Positions 1 to 6,555 of a DNA stretch of 7,062 nucleotides are shown here, one piece after another. The position numbers were made by a program, and so were the translations under genes. The notes beneath the pieces are model-generated. The model was not told the DNA's origin, ran no database searches, and worked only from the letters and a program-made list of their open reading frames with translations. Origin of the DNA: an uncultured Lysobacter sp. (GTDB lineage: Bacteria; Pseudomonadota; Gammaproteobacteria; Xanthomonadales; Xanthomonadaceae); the NCBI GenBank assembly GCA_902805755.1, contig CADCUA010000410.1:1-7062 (forward strand), written 5' to 3'. Each line of letters starts with the position of its first letter. Position 1 is the first letter of the stretch.

Positions 1-422
1 TTAATTTGAACAGCACGATCGCCTTTCGATCGGTAATTCGTGCGTTGCCGGGGAAAATCGGAGAAATCCGCGATCAATTGGCCCCTGGCAAAGCTTCGCA
101 GCGAGCGGAATCGGCGGAACCTGCACTGCAATGTGTCGCTATCCGGACTTGCGCAATCGATCCGCCAAAGTCGCGTCGTCGTTACTTGAAACGGCCTCGG
201 AAGCTGGAATCAAATAGCGAAGCTTCTTCAAGTTCCGCTGTCGGCCGTCCGGGCGCAGGACGATATCGGCGTGTTCGAACCGGAAGCTAGCCGCGATAGG
301 CGGCAGAGGCGTGATGAACGGCGATAAGCCTGCCGGGCGACTTCCACGTGTTCGTTGTGGGGCCTCATCTTTTTTCATACCCCGGCGCGCGGTGCCGATC
401 GTCGAACGCATCGGCCTACCGC
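1..422. other. Intergenic region of lower GC, no convincing gene
   Basis: No reading frame here has a good ribosome binding site together with consistent codon use. By hand count GC is near 48% over 1-60 and 181-240 and about 54% over 1-240, clearly below the rest of the window. Two copies of the palindrome CGATCG lie 11 bp apart at 16-21 and 27-32. A 6-bp inverted repeat (GCCGAT at 394-399, ATCGGC at 410-415) lies near the right end. The only candidate gene is the doubtful minus-strand ORF listed separately at 139-378. The stretch may be an old insertion, a decayed gene or a long regulatory gap. Confidence 0.5.
139..378 (-). CDS. Doubtful small hypothetical protein, 79 aa
   Basis: This is an open frame starting at ATG 378 (MKKDEAPQRT...) and ending with TAG at 139-141. 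The ATG is preceded on the minus strand only by GGGGT, a poor Shine-Dalgarno. The first 18 or so codons have A/T-rich third positions. The middle (around residues 22-50, ...FRFEHADIVLRPDGRQ...) has the high GC3 usual for this genome, then the bias fades again. I recognise no family, signal peptide or membrane segment. A strong minus-strand terminator lies 45 bp upstream at 423-451, so any message would have to start between that and 378 or read through it. It could be a real small gene, a remnant of one, or chance. Confidence 0.2.
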   Translation of the reverse strand: MKKDEAPQRTRGSRPAGLSPFITPLPPIAASFRFEHADIVLRPDGRQRNLKKLRYLIPASEAVSSNDDATLADRLRKSG

Positions 423-451
423 AAAAAAAGCCCGCGCGTCGCGCACGGGCT
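423..451 (-). terminator. Strong rho-independent terminator, minus strand
   Basis: Read on the minus strand, AGCCCG (451-446) pairs with CGGGCT (434-429). A single mismatch and three further pairs sit inside, closing a 3-nt loop, and seven T follow directly (429-423). The plus-strand side has no T run, so it works in one direction only. No convincing minus-strand gene lies immediately upstream on the right; the next gene there, the RIO kinase, is on the plus strand. The terminator may end a small RNA starting between about 452 and 610 or stop antisense transcription leaving the kinase locus. Confidence 0.7.
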
Positions 452-561
452 CGTCGGAGGCGCACGCTGCACCCGGTCTGCCCGCCGCGCCCGGCGCAAG
501 TTCACGCTTCCGTGGATGCGAGGGGCCCGGTCGTCGAATATCGGTCAGACGATGCGAAGAT

Positions 562-596
562 ACGTCCCCGGCCCAGGCGACGAACGTCCCCGGCCC
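562..596. repeat. 13-bp direct repeat just upstream of the RIO kinase
   Basis: ACGTCCCCGGCCC occurs exactly at 562-574 and again at 584-596, 22 bp start to start, about two helical turns. The second copy ends 14 bp before the kinase ATG. Phased direct repeats are typical of sites bound by cooperating regulator dimers, but the position is so close to the start codon that an effect on the mRNA or on antisense transcription is equally possible. The function is inferred; the repeat is seen directly. Confidence 0.6.
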
Positions 597-610
597 CTAT
601 CGCGGACTCC

Positions 611-1465
611 ATGAAGACACCCAGTGCATTGCAGGCGTTGATCGACGACGGCGTCATCGACGAAGTCCTGCGTCCGCTCAAGAGCGGCAAGGAAGCGGCG
701 GTATACGTGGTCCGCAGTGGCGACGAGGTTCGATGCGCGAAGGTCTACAAGGATATGGCGCAGCGCAGCTTCCAGCAGCGCGTGCAGTACCAGGAAGGTC
801 GCAAGGTCCGCGGCAGCCGCGAGGCGCGCGCCATGGGCAAGGCGACGAAGTACGGGCGCAAGCAGCAGGAAGTGGCGTGGAAGAACACGGAAGTCGACGC
901 GCTTTACCAGCTGCGTGATGCAGGCGTGCGCGTGCCCGAACCGTTCGGCTACTACCACGGCGTTCTGGTGATGGAACTGGTGACCGATGCGTCCGGGTTC
1001 TCCGCGCCGCGGCTGGGCGAGGTTGAGCTGACGGCGGAACAGGCGCGCGAGTTCCACGCCGTTCTGGTGCGGCAGGTCGTGCTGATGCTGTGCTGCGGCC
1101 TGATCCACGGGGACCTGTCCGCATACAACGTGCTCGTCGGCCCCGACGGCCCCGTGGTCATCGACCTTCCGCAGGTGGTGAGCGCAGCCGGAAACAACGC
1201 GGCGCGCACGATGCTGCTGCGTGACGTCAACAATCTCACTGCCAGCCTTGGGCGCTGGGCGCCGGAACTGCTGGACACCTGGTACGGCGAAGAGATGTGG
1301 GCGCTGTTCGAAGCCGGCGAGCTGAGGCCGGACACGGAACTGACGGGCCGGTTCGAACACGACCGCTCGACCATCGATCTGGACAGCGTGCGCCACGCGA
1401 TCAACGATGCGCGCGAGGAAGCACTGATCCGCCAGCAGGGACGCGAAGCGGCCGCAGAGGAATAA
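611..1465 (+). CDS. RIO1-family atypical serine/threonine kinase (PA4780-like)
   Basis: This 284-residue protein belongs to the bacterial RIO kinase/ATPase family, which phosphorylates serine/threonine or hydrolyses ATP in the cytosol; the natural substrate in bacteria is not settled. Visible parts in order: a SGKEAAVY nucleotide loop (25-32) in place of a classical P-loop, the ATP-anchoring lysine K44 in CAKVYK, a basic RIO-specific stretch (about 62-84), hinge MELV (121-124), the catalytic loop HGDLSAYN with H166, D168 and N173, and the metal-binding IDLPQ with D185. All catalytic residues are present. The frame is open upstream to 311, but ATG 611 gives the MKTP start I recall for PA4780-type proteins, and the upstream part is Arg/Pro-rich and non-family. 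Only a weak GCGGA lies 4 nt before the ATG, so translation may be modest or leader-dependent. The charged C-terminal tail (about 266-284) is probably flexible. Family assignment is firm. Confidence 0.95.
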   Translation: MKTPSALQALIDDGVIDEVLRPLKSGKEAAVYVVRSGDEVRCAKVYKDMAQRSFQQRVQYQEGRKVRGSREARAMGKATKYGRKQQEVAWKNTEVDALYQLRDAGVRVPEPFGYYHGVLVMELVTDASGFSAPRLGEVELTAEQAREFHAVLVRQVVLMLCCGLIHGDLSAYNVLVGPDGPVVIDLPQVVSAAGNNAARTMLLRDVNNLTASLGRWAPELLDTWYGEEMWALFEAGELRPDTELTGRFEHDRSTIDLDSVRHAINDAREEALIRQQGREAAAEE

Positions 1466-1476
1466 ACGCGACTCCG

Positions 1477-1506
1477 ACGATGCGGCGCCCCCTGGCCCCG
1501 CATCGT
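1477..1506. terminator. Hairpin between converging genes, possible two-way terminator
   Basis: A perfect 9-bp stem, ACGATGCGG (1477-1485) with CCGCATCGT (1498-1506), encloses a 12-nt loop that can add a further GCC/GGC pairing. It starts 11 bp after the kinase stop and 14 bp beyond the end of the minus-strand operon, exactly where a shared terminator would be expected. Neither side has a proper T run, so it may act as an mRNA 3'-end stabiliser or need Rho rather than work as a classical intrinsic terminator. Confidence 0.45.
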
Positions 1507-1520
1507 TGCTACCAACTGCC

Positions 1521-1757
1521 TTACTTCTTGCGCGCGGCCGGTTTCGCCGGTGCAGCCGGCGCGGCCGGCATTTCGATCTTCTTCAGCGTCTGGGTCACGC
1601 CCAGGACTTCCACTTTGCCGCCAGCGCGGCGGAATGCAGCCAGGTGCGCCTCGATGGCTTCGCTGGTCAGGTCGCGGGACGATTCCGACGGCTTGCTGCC
1701 GCGAAAGGCGCGGGCGGCGGTCGACGGGGTCTTGATGTCGGCGGGCTTGGTGCTCAT
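1521..1757 (-). CDS. Uncharacterised 78-aa protein, second gene of the YkgJ operon
   Basis: I do not recognise a named family. The ATG at 1757 is preferred because GTGGAG lies 5 nt before it; a GTG at 1775 is in frame but would overlap the end of the upstream gene. Residues 1-30 are Ser/Thr/Lys-rich and probably disordered. Residues 31-61 (LTSEAIEAHLAAFRRAGGKV...) look like a folded helix followed by a short strand. This A-x-F-x-x-x-G-G-K-V pattern recalls a short motif found in several small proteobacterial proteins, but I cannot name them firmly. The C-terminus (64-78) is an Ala/Pro-rich tail ending in RKK, encoded by repeated GCCGG-type codons. The gene starts 11 nt after the stop of the cysteine-cluster gene, so the two are almost certainly co-transcribed. 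A soluble, basic protein that may touch nucleic acid is a guess only. Confidence 0.75.
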   Translation of the reverse strand: MSTKPADIKTPSTAARAFRGSKPSESSRDLTSEAIEAHLAAFRRAGGKVEVLGVTQTLKKIEMPAAPAAPAKPAARKK

Positions 1758-1768
1758 CGGTACTCCAC

Positions 1769-2101
1769 TCAGCACAGGGTCAAAGGAATTTCACGGGTGT
1801 AAAGGTCGCGATAGTCCTCGCGAACCTGTTCGCAATACGGCCCTGCCATCGCGAACTTGCGGCAGATGGCGGGGCGTGTTTCGTAGATCGAGCAGCACAT
1901 GCGGGCGCCATCGACGGCCACGCACCAGCCTTCCTCGTCGCGCGCCATGACGTGCAGCCCTGCGTCCGTGTACGTGGTGAGATGCTCGGGCACGTTGTCG
2001 CCGGGCAACAGCACGACCGTCAGGCGACAGCACACCGCGTCGCAGTTGTCGCAATGGATCGCGGGCTCGGCCGACGAAGCGGCCGGTGTGAGCAGACTCA
2101 T
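1769..2101 (-). CDS. YkgJ-family cysteine-cluster protein (UPF0153 type)
   Basis: This 110-residue soluble protein has ten cysteines, the mark of the YkgJ/CxxCxxCC family thought to bind zinc or an iron-sulfur cluster; the biochemical role is unknown. The N-terminal motif is C17-x2-C20-x3-C24-C25. Then come C60 in GWCVAVD, C69-C70 before SIYETRPAIC (C80), C90 in PYCEQ, and a terminal C110. The Y-E-x-R-P-x-x-C-R-x-F segment is the most diagnostic part of the family. The ATG at 2101 is chosen because GGAGG lies 7 nt upstream; the open frame continues far upstream but is Arg-rich and without family resemblance. It is the first gene of a two-gene operon with the 78-residue protein and diverges from the Host_attach gene across a 506-bp gap. 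Family assignment is confident; the bound metal is not known. Confidence 0.92.
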   Translation of the reverse strand: MSLLTPAASSAEPAIHCDNCDAVCCRLTVVLLPGDNVPEHLTTYTDAGLHVMARDEEGWCVAVDGARMCCSIYETRPAICRKFAMAGPYCEQVREDYRDLYTREIPLTLC

Positions 2102-2607
2102 GCCGTCCCCTCCCTGCTTGCATCGGCGACAGCGGGTGCGTGGCCGGACGAGGCGACGCAGGGTGCGCCCGCGTTGAGGCCGGAACTGCATACGGTCGCG
2201 TGCGAAAGCGCATCGCTTACGCCTGCCCGGCCGCGCGGTGCGCGAACCGCCGACATGCGAATACCGCCGGCATCGACGCCTGTCGACCGGAGTGCAGGGG
2301 CTACAGTTGGAAAACCAGGCAACAGCTGCTCCCGGAAAGGGCGCAACGCGCGCCGCGGGGAAAAGGGAGCGGCCGAGCGGCGAAAAAACAGCCGGGCGAA
2401 ACGCAGGAAGACGGAACCGGCGCATCCTACAGGACTCCGGAGGCCGGCGCGCGTCGTTCAGCTGGACCGCACGATCTGACTGGGTATGCGTTCATCCGGC
2501 GCACGCTCCGCTGCCGTGCGTGCGGCCCTTCTTTGCCGGTGCATCACACCGCGATGGCTACCTTGACCGCCTCAAGCACGCAGTGCGCAGCCATAAGGAA
2601 AAATACG
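2102..2607. other. 506-bp divergent intergenic region
   Basis: This gap separates the minus-strand cysteine-cluster operon from the plus-strand Host_attach gene and should hold both promoters. I found no well-matched -35/-10 pair; the best is TTGCCG (2533-2538) 16 bp before TGGCTA (2555-2560), which is weak. Overlapping this is an inverted repeat, CGGTG (2537-2541) with CACCG (2547-2551). Positions about 2325-2420 are strikingly purine-rich on the plus strand, with several short A runs. A tRNA-like segment at 2447-2484 is listed separately. The open frames crossing this region lack ribosome binding sites and family features. Confidence 0.6.
2447..2484 (+). pseudogene. Possible decayed 5' half of an arginine tRNA
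   Basis: The segment reads like the acceptor strand, D-arm and first half of the anticodon stem of a bacterial tRNA-Arg. GCGCGCG (2447-2453) would be the acceptor, T2454 the position-8 U, TTCAGCTGGA (2457-2466) the D-loop side, and TCTGACT (2475-2481) the anticodon-stem entry. Against tRNA-Arg sequences recalled from memory, about 26 of 38 positions agree with one inserted base. The D-stem keeps three of four pairs. The anticodon stem does not close, the 3' half is not recognisable and there is no CCA end, so it cannot be a working tRNA. Chance resemblance in GC-rich DNA remains possible. Confidence 0.25.
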
Positions 2608-2994
2608 ATGAATCCGATTCCAGCAGGTGCATGGGTGGTAGTGGCCGACGGTGGACGTGCGCGGATGCTGCATAACGTCGGCGACGGCACCTCCTTGGAG
2701 CTGCGCCAGCGCATGCTGGTCGAGCCGCAGGACCTCGACACCGAGGGCCCCTCGGGCTCGCAGCCGAAGGAAATGGATACGGACGAGGCGACTTTCGCCA
2801 AGCAGCTGGCACGTCGTCTAAACGATGCCGCGCTGAAGCAAGAGTTTGCCCATCTCGTGTTGATTGCCGACCCGCAGACGCTCGGCCATATGCGCCCGCT
2901 GCTGCACAAGGAGACGCTGGACCGTCTGGTCGGTGAACTGGCGAAGACGCTGACGAACGCGCCGCTGGAAGATATCGAGCGCTCGCTGCACTGA
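2608..2994 (+). CDS. Host_attach-family protein, 128 aa
   Basis: This small cytosolic protein resembles Pfam Host_attach (first named from an Agrobacterium protein reported to be needed for attachment to plant cells). The N-terminal strand and turn AWVVVADGGRARML (8-21) is the diagnostic V-x-x-A-D-x-x-x-A-R pattern. A variable acidic middle follows (about 36-62). The C-terminal half has helix 63-75, the strand HLVLIADPQTLGHMR (82-96) and a final helical part ending in LEDIERSLH. There is no signal peptide or membrane segment, so a direct surface role is doubtful. From memory, related folds occur among bacterial eRF1/Pelota-like proteins, which would suggest a ribosome- or RNA-linked role; this is inference. 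The ATG at 2608 has AAGGA 8 nt upstream; the open upstream frame is not family-like. The length is slightly shorter than the usual 140-150. It appears to be transcribed alone. Confidence 0.88.
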   Translation: MNPIPAGAWVVVADGGRARMLHNVGDGTSLELRQRMLVEPQDLDTEGPSGSQPKEMDTDEATFAKQLARRLNDAALKQEFAHLVLIADPQTLGHMRPLLHKETLDRLVGELAKTLTNAPLEDIERSLH

Positions 2995-2995
2995 G

Positions 2996-3015
2996 CAGGA
3001 CGCCAGGAAGTCCTG
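2996..3015 (+). terminator. Weak hairpin directly after the Host_attach gene
   Basis: CAGGAC (2996-3001) pairs with GTCCTG (3010-3015) across an 8-nt loop, starting one base after the stop codon. There is no T run downstream, so a true intrinsic terminator is not supported. It may be a 3'-end hairpin or chance. Confidence 0.2.
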
Positions 3016-3311
3016 ATGCCAATGCGTTCCTGACGCGGTCTCGAACGCATCGGCCATCGAAGGTTGGCGCTTCCTCGACAGGTTGACGCTTCTACCTGCC
3101 ATCAGTCCGCAGTGATTCTCCAGGCGGTTTCCCGCCCCTGTTCCGCAGCTTCGGCCGGCTTGCCCGATGACCATGCGAGCCGGTTGCTGATGTGCCGGTC
3201 GCCGCCTGATCGAGTTCGCTCCGGCCGGATGGCCCACGTCGGGCGGCTTCAAGTATTGGCGCGCAAACAAGTCGCGAACACGTCGAGCGACAGCGGCCGC
3301 ACTTGGCGCCC

Positions 3312-3343
3312 GGTAACCTCGCCTGCCGGATACGTCGGTTACC
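3312..3343. promoter_or_regulatory. Paired GGTNACC inverted repeat, candidate operator
   Basis: GGTAACC (3312-3318) and GGTTACC (3337-3343) are exact reverse complements, 25 bp start to start, and each is itself a GGTNACC palindrome. They end 36 bp before the start codon of the membrane-protein gene, where an operator or activator site would lie. They could equally form an mRNA hairpin (7-bp stem, 18-nt loop). The function is inferred. Confidence 0.35.
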
Positions 3344-3379
3344 CTGCGCCCGACCGTTGCATACAGAAGGGACGAGCTG

Positions 3380-4141
3380 TTGATTGCAGGCATTGTGGAT
3401 TGGGCGCTTTCGCCACTGAACTGGTTACTGGTCGCGTTCTTGATGCTGTTGGTGGGATATCGCACCCGCCTGCGCGTCGTGTTGATGCGTTGCGCAGTGG
3501 CGCTCACCGCAGTCGCCTTCCTCGTCATGACGCCTCTGGTATCCAATACCCTGGCGAGGCGGCTCGAAAAAGCGTTCGAGGTCCCGGCATGGTGTGAAAC
3601 CGCGCCGCCGGATGTCGTGGTCGTGCTCGCGGGTGGAGTGGACCGCCTGCCACGGCGTGAAACGAGTTTCGGGGTTCTCAGCGCGACGTCGCGGCGCCGT
3701 ATCGAGCGAGGAATCGAATACTGGAGCGAACGGAGCGGGCGGCGACTGGTGCTGAGTGGCGGACCGACTGCGTACGGCTGGGTCCCGCATGCGGCACTGA
3801 TGGGCACATATGCGCAGCGCTTCGGTGTGCCCGCGCAGGCGCTGGTGCTCGAAACCCAATCGCGCACGACAGAGGAAAACGCGCTGCGCGTCGCGTCGCT
3901 ACCGGGGATGCCAAGGCGCGTGGCACTCTCGACTTCCGCAATGCATATGCGCCGCTCGATCATGGCGTTCCGTGCAGCGGGGTTCGAGGTGTGCCCGCTC
4001 GCCGCTGACCGTCGCGCCATCCGTGCAAGCCTGCCCGCGGGACTGTTGCCGGACGTTGCGGGCCTGGCCAAGGCCGAAGATGCGCTGCACGAGTACGTGG
4101 GCAACGTGCATTACGAGTTCATGCTGCGTCGACCGAAGTGA
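3380..4141 (+). CDS. DUF218/YdcF-family inner-membrane protein, ElyC-like
   Basis: This 253-residue protein has two N-terminal transmembrane segments (about 10-27 and 33-54) followed by a DUF218 domain, the same layout and nearly the same length as ElyC of E. coli, an envelope factor tied to peptidoglycan and lipid-carrier homeostasis. Family marks: VVVVLAGG (79-86), the VLSGG turn (124-128), E158 followed by SRTTEENA (161-168), the STSAMHMRRS segment with H189 (184-193), and a C-terminal EYVGNVHYE (238-246). The start is a TTG at 3380 with AAGG 9 nt upstream; a GTG at 3395 is an alternative that would shorten the tail before the first helix by five residues. The two helices place the catalytic-looking domain either in the periplasm or near the membrane; the ElyC comparison favours the periplasm. 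The gene stands alone on the plus strand. The family is firm, the ElyC role is inferred. Confidence 0.9.
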   Translation: MIAGIVDWALSPLNWLLVAFLMLLVGYRTRLRVVLMRCAVALTAVAFLVMTPLVSNTLARRLEKAFEVPAWCETAPPDVVVVLAGGVDRLPRRETSFGVLSATSRRRIERGIEYWSERSGRRLVLSGGPTAYGWVPHAALMGTYAQRFGVPAQALVLETQSRTTEENALRVASLPGMPRRVALSTSAMHMRRSIMAFRAAGFEVCPLAADRRAIRASLPAGLLPDVAGLAKAEDALHEYVGNVHYEFMLRRPK

Positions 4142-4245
4142 TCCCAGCCGGCAGCCGGGCAATTCCAAGGCTTGATCGTCGCGTCCAGTTACGGCTGGGC
4201 GCGTGGTCGAAGCGCACCTCTGTAACGTTCGCAAGCACATCAATT

Positions 4246-4277
4246 GCCGTTCGTCGCCGAGTTTCGGCCGTTCGTCG
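4246..4277. repeat. 11-bp direct repeat upstream of the protease
   Basis: GCCGTTCGTCG occurs exactly at 4246-4256 and 4267-4277, 21 bp apart start to start, two helical turns. The second copy ends 19 bp before the candidate -35 at 4297. This position and phasing suit an activator site for the protease gene. The repeats are direct observation; the role is inferred. Confidence 0.5.
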
Positions 4278-4296
4278 GCTTGTCCAGCGTACTTTT

Positions 4297-4325
4297 TTGT
4301 AACGAAACAGTCGCAAACCTTGAAT
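4297..4325 (+). promoter_or_regulatory. Candidate sigma-70 promoter for the S8 protease
   Basis: TTGTAA (4297-4302) and TTGAAT (4320-4325) are separated by exactly 17 bp and match the sigma-70 consensus at four of six positions each. They lie in an AT-rich stretch and would give a leader of about 120 nt before the protease ATG. Other arrangements are possible, for example around GATAAG near 4400. Confidence 0.25.
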
Positions 4326-4451
4326 GCACGCGACTTCGCCCTGTTCAGCTGCACGAGCTGTGTCAAAGAATCGTGAGTCGGACGCACCGGCCGCTCTGAG
4401 ATAAGAAATCTGCGCGCCAGTCCCGGCCCGCGAACGACCGAGGGTGAACGA

Positions 4452-5825
<1,374 letters not shown>

Positions 5826-5852
5826 CGAGCCAGTGACTCGTGCGAATGGAGA

Positions 5853-5878
5853 AGCCCGGCGCAAGCCGGGCTTTTTTT
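5853..5878 (+). terminator. Rho-independent terminator of the protease gene
   Basis: AGCCCGGC (5853-5860) and GCCGGGCT (5865-5872) form a perfect 8-bp stem closed by a GCAA tetraloop, followed by seven T (5872-5878). It begins 27 bp after the protease stop. It separates the protease from the downstream zinc-finger gene. Confidence 0.95.
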
Positions 5879-6034
5879 GTGGATCGATGTATAGCGCATT
5901 GCCGCGATGACGCCTCGCATCAGCCGCCCACTCGGGCGGGCGCGACCAACAGGAGGCGACGACCTGACTGCGCCCCGATTCACACGGGCGGGCTTAGGCT
6001 TTGAGCCAGGCGGACCGAGCAAGTGGAGGACACC

Positions 6035-6301
6035 ATGGCAACCGGATGGGCAGGCGACGGCGCTGTGCAGGACCAGATCGACGCTACGGTGGGCGACGCG
6101 ATCCGGCGAGTGCGCAGCCAGATGCCGCAGGGGCCGGGCCTCGAGCATTGCGAAGAGTGTGATACCGCGATTCCGCTCGCCCGTCGCAATGCCTTGCCGG
6201 GCGTGCGCCTGTGCGTGGTCTGCCAGGAGGCCCGGGACCGTGAGCAGGCCGGCTACGCCGGATACAACCGCCGCGGCAGCAAGGACAGCCAGTTGCGGTA
6301 A
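6035..6301 (+). CDS. ybiI: YbiI-type DksA/TraR zinc-finger protein
   Basis: This 88-residue protein has the same length as E. coli YbiI, as I recall it, and the same C-terminal signature YNRRGSKDSQLR (77-88). The N-terminal helix (about 11-29) is followed by the C4 zinc finger C39-x2-C42 ... C60-x2-C63, with IPLARRNALPGVRLC between, as in the DksA/TraR C-terminal domain. It lacks the long coiled coil of DksA that enters the RNA polymerase secondary channel, so a DksA-like effect on transcription is not assured; the function of YbiI proteins is not established. The ATG at 6035 has a strong GGAGG 5 nt upstream; an in-frame GTG at 6023 lies before that site and is rejected. A hairpin, CCGCCC/GGGCGG (5924-5939), and a duplicated CGGGCGGGC (5933-5941 and 5985-5993) lie in the 156 bp between the protease terminator and the gene. 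No clear promoter or terminator was found. Confidence 0.95.
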   Translation: MATGWAGDGAVQDQIDATVGDAIRRVRSQMPQGPGLEHCEECDTAIPLARRNALPGVRLCVVCQEARDREQAGYAGYNRRGSKDSQLR

Positions 6302-6373
6302 CCATGCGGTTGCTCTGCAGAAATATTCCTGACACGGCAGGGGCCGAATTCGCGGTGAACTGGAATGCGTTGC

Positions 6374-6430
6374 AAATGCATCATCTGACGGAATGACCCT
6401 GCGTGCTTTTGCACCGAGTCGAAATGCATC
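6374..6430. repeat. Two AAATGCATC copies between ybiI and trxC
   Basis: AAATGCATC occurs at 6374-6382 and 6422-6430, 48 bp apart, each containing the palindrome ATGCAT, in the AT-richer left half of the 254-bp gap. This could be a pair of protein-binding sites in the trxC control region, but nine bases shared over this distance may be chance. No convincing -35/-10 pair was found in the gap; TAGACT at 6498-6503 could be a -10 but has no partner at a suitable distance. Confidence 0.3.
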
Positions 6431-6534
6431 GGGTTCTCGGCCCTTTAACGCCGCCGCTGGACACTGGCCATTCCGGCAGGGCGGCTATGGCTGCCACTAG
6501 ACTGCAAACCGCGTAAGTTGGACGCCTGCCTGCC

Positions 6535-6548
6535 GCAGAGGAATCTGC
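6535..6548 (+). promoter_or_regulatory. trxC ribosome binding site presented in a small hairpin
   Basis: GCAGA (6535-6539) and TCTGC (6544-6548) form a perfect 5-bp stem around the tetraloop GGAA (6540-6543). The only good Shine-Dalgarno for trxC, GAGGA (6538-6542), overlaps this loop and would otherwise be 13 nt from the ATG, which is too far for best use. Folding shortens that distance or hides the site. A GGA in a hairpin loop also resembles RsmA/CsrA targets, though the loop register differs by one from the classic hexaloop. Confidence 0.4.
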
Positions 6549-6555
6549 ATAAGCG

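Larger units (their letters stand above)
2995..3379. other. 385-bp intergenic region before the ElyC-like gene
   Basis: No supported gene lies here; frames on both strands are rich in rare codons and lack ribosome binding sites. The region holds the weak hairpin at 2996-3015, one copy of a 15-bp sequence (TCGAACGCATCGGCC, 3041-3055) also present at 402-416, and the paired GGTNACC element at 3312-3343 listed separately. No clear promoter was found, although CATACA near 3360 could be part of one. Confidence 0.55.
4142..4451. other. 310-bp intergenic region upstream of the protease
   Basis: No gene is supported here. The right two thirds are AT-richer than the surroundings, as expected of a promoter region. 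It contains an 11-bp direct repeat (listed separately), two copies of TGTAACG (4221-4227 and 4298-4304), each followed by TCGCAA at differing distance, a T6 run at 4293-4298, and a small inverted repeat CAGCT/AGCTG near 4346-4360. A candidate promoter lies at 4297-4325. Confidence 0.55.

Noticed and set aside
311..610. In-frame upstream extension of the RIO kinase by 100 residues
   Set aside because: The extension is Arg/Pro-rich, runs through a terminator hairpin and does not resemble the family, which starts at MKTP.
2377..2425. Possible minus-strand terminator (GCCGG/CCGGC followed by TGTTTTTT)
   Set aside because: The stem is only 5 bp with a loop of about 21 nt, and no transcript source is evident.
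2140..2607. In-frame upstream extension of the Host_attach protein
   Set aside because: There is no ribosome binding site at its start and no family similarity; ATG 2608 has AAGGA at good distance.
2818..4104. Long minus-strand open frame of 428 codons across the ElyC-like gene and the gap before it
   Set aside because: It lies antisense to a clear DUF218 gene and its product is Ser/Arg/Thr-rich low-complexity without family features. Such long shadows are common in GC-rich genomes.
4256..4298. Terminator for the ElyC-like gene using the T6 run at 4293-4298
   Set aside because: The nearby stems (GCCGA/TCGGC and GCCG/CGGC) end well before the T run, so hairpin and T tract are not joined.
6304..6396. 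30-codon plus-strand ORF three bases after ybiI
   Set aside because: It has no ribosome binding site, mixed codon use and a length expected by chance.
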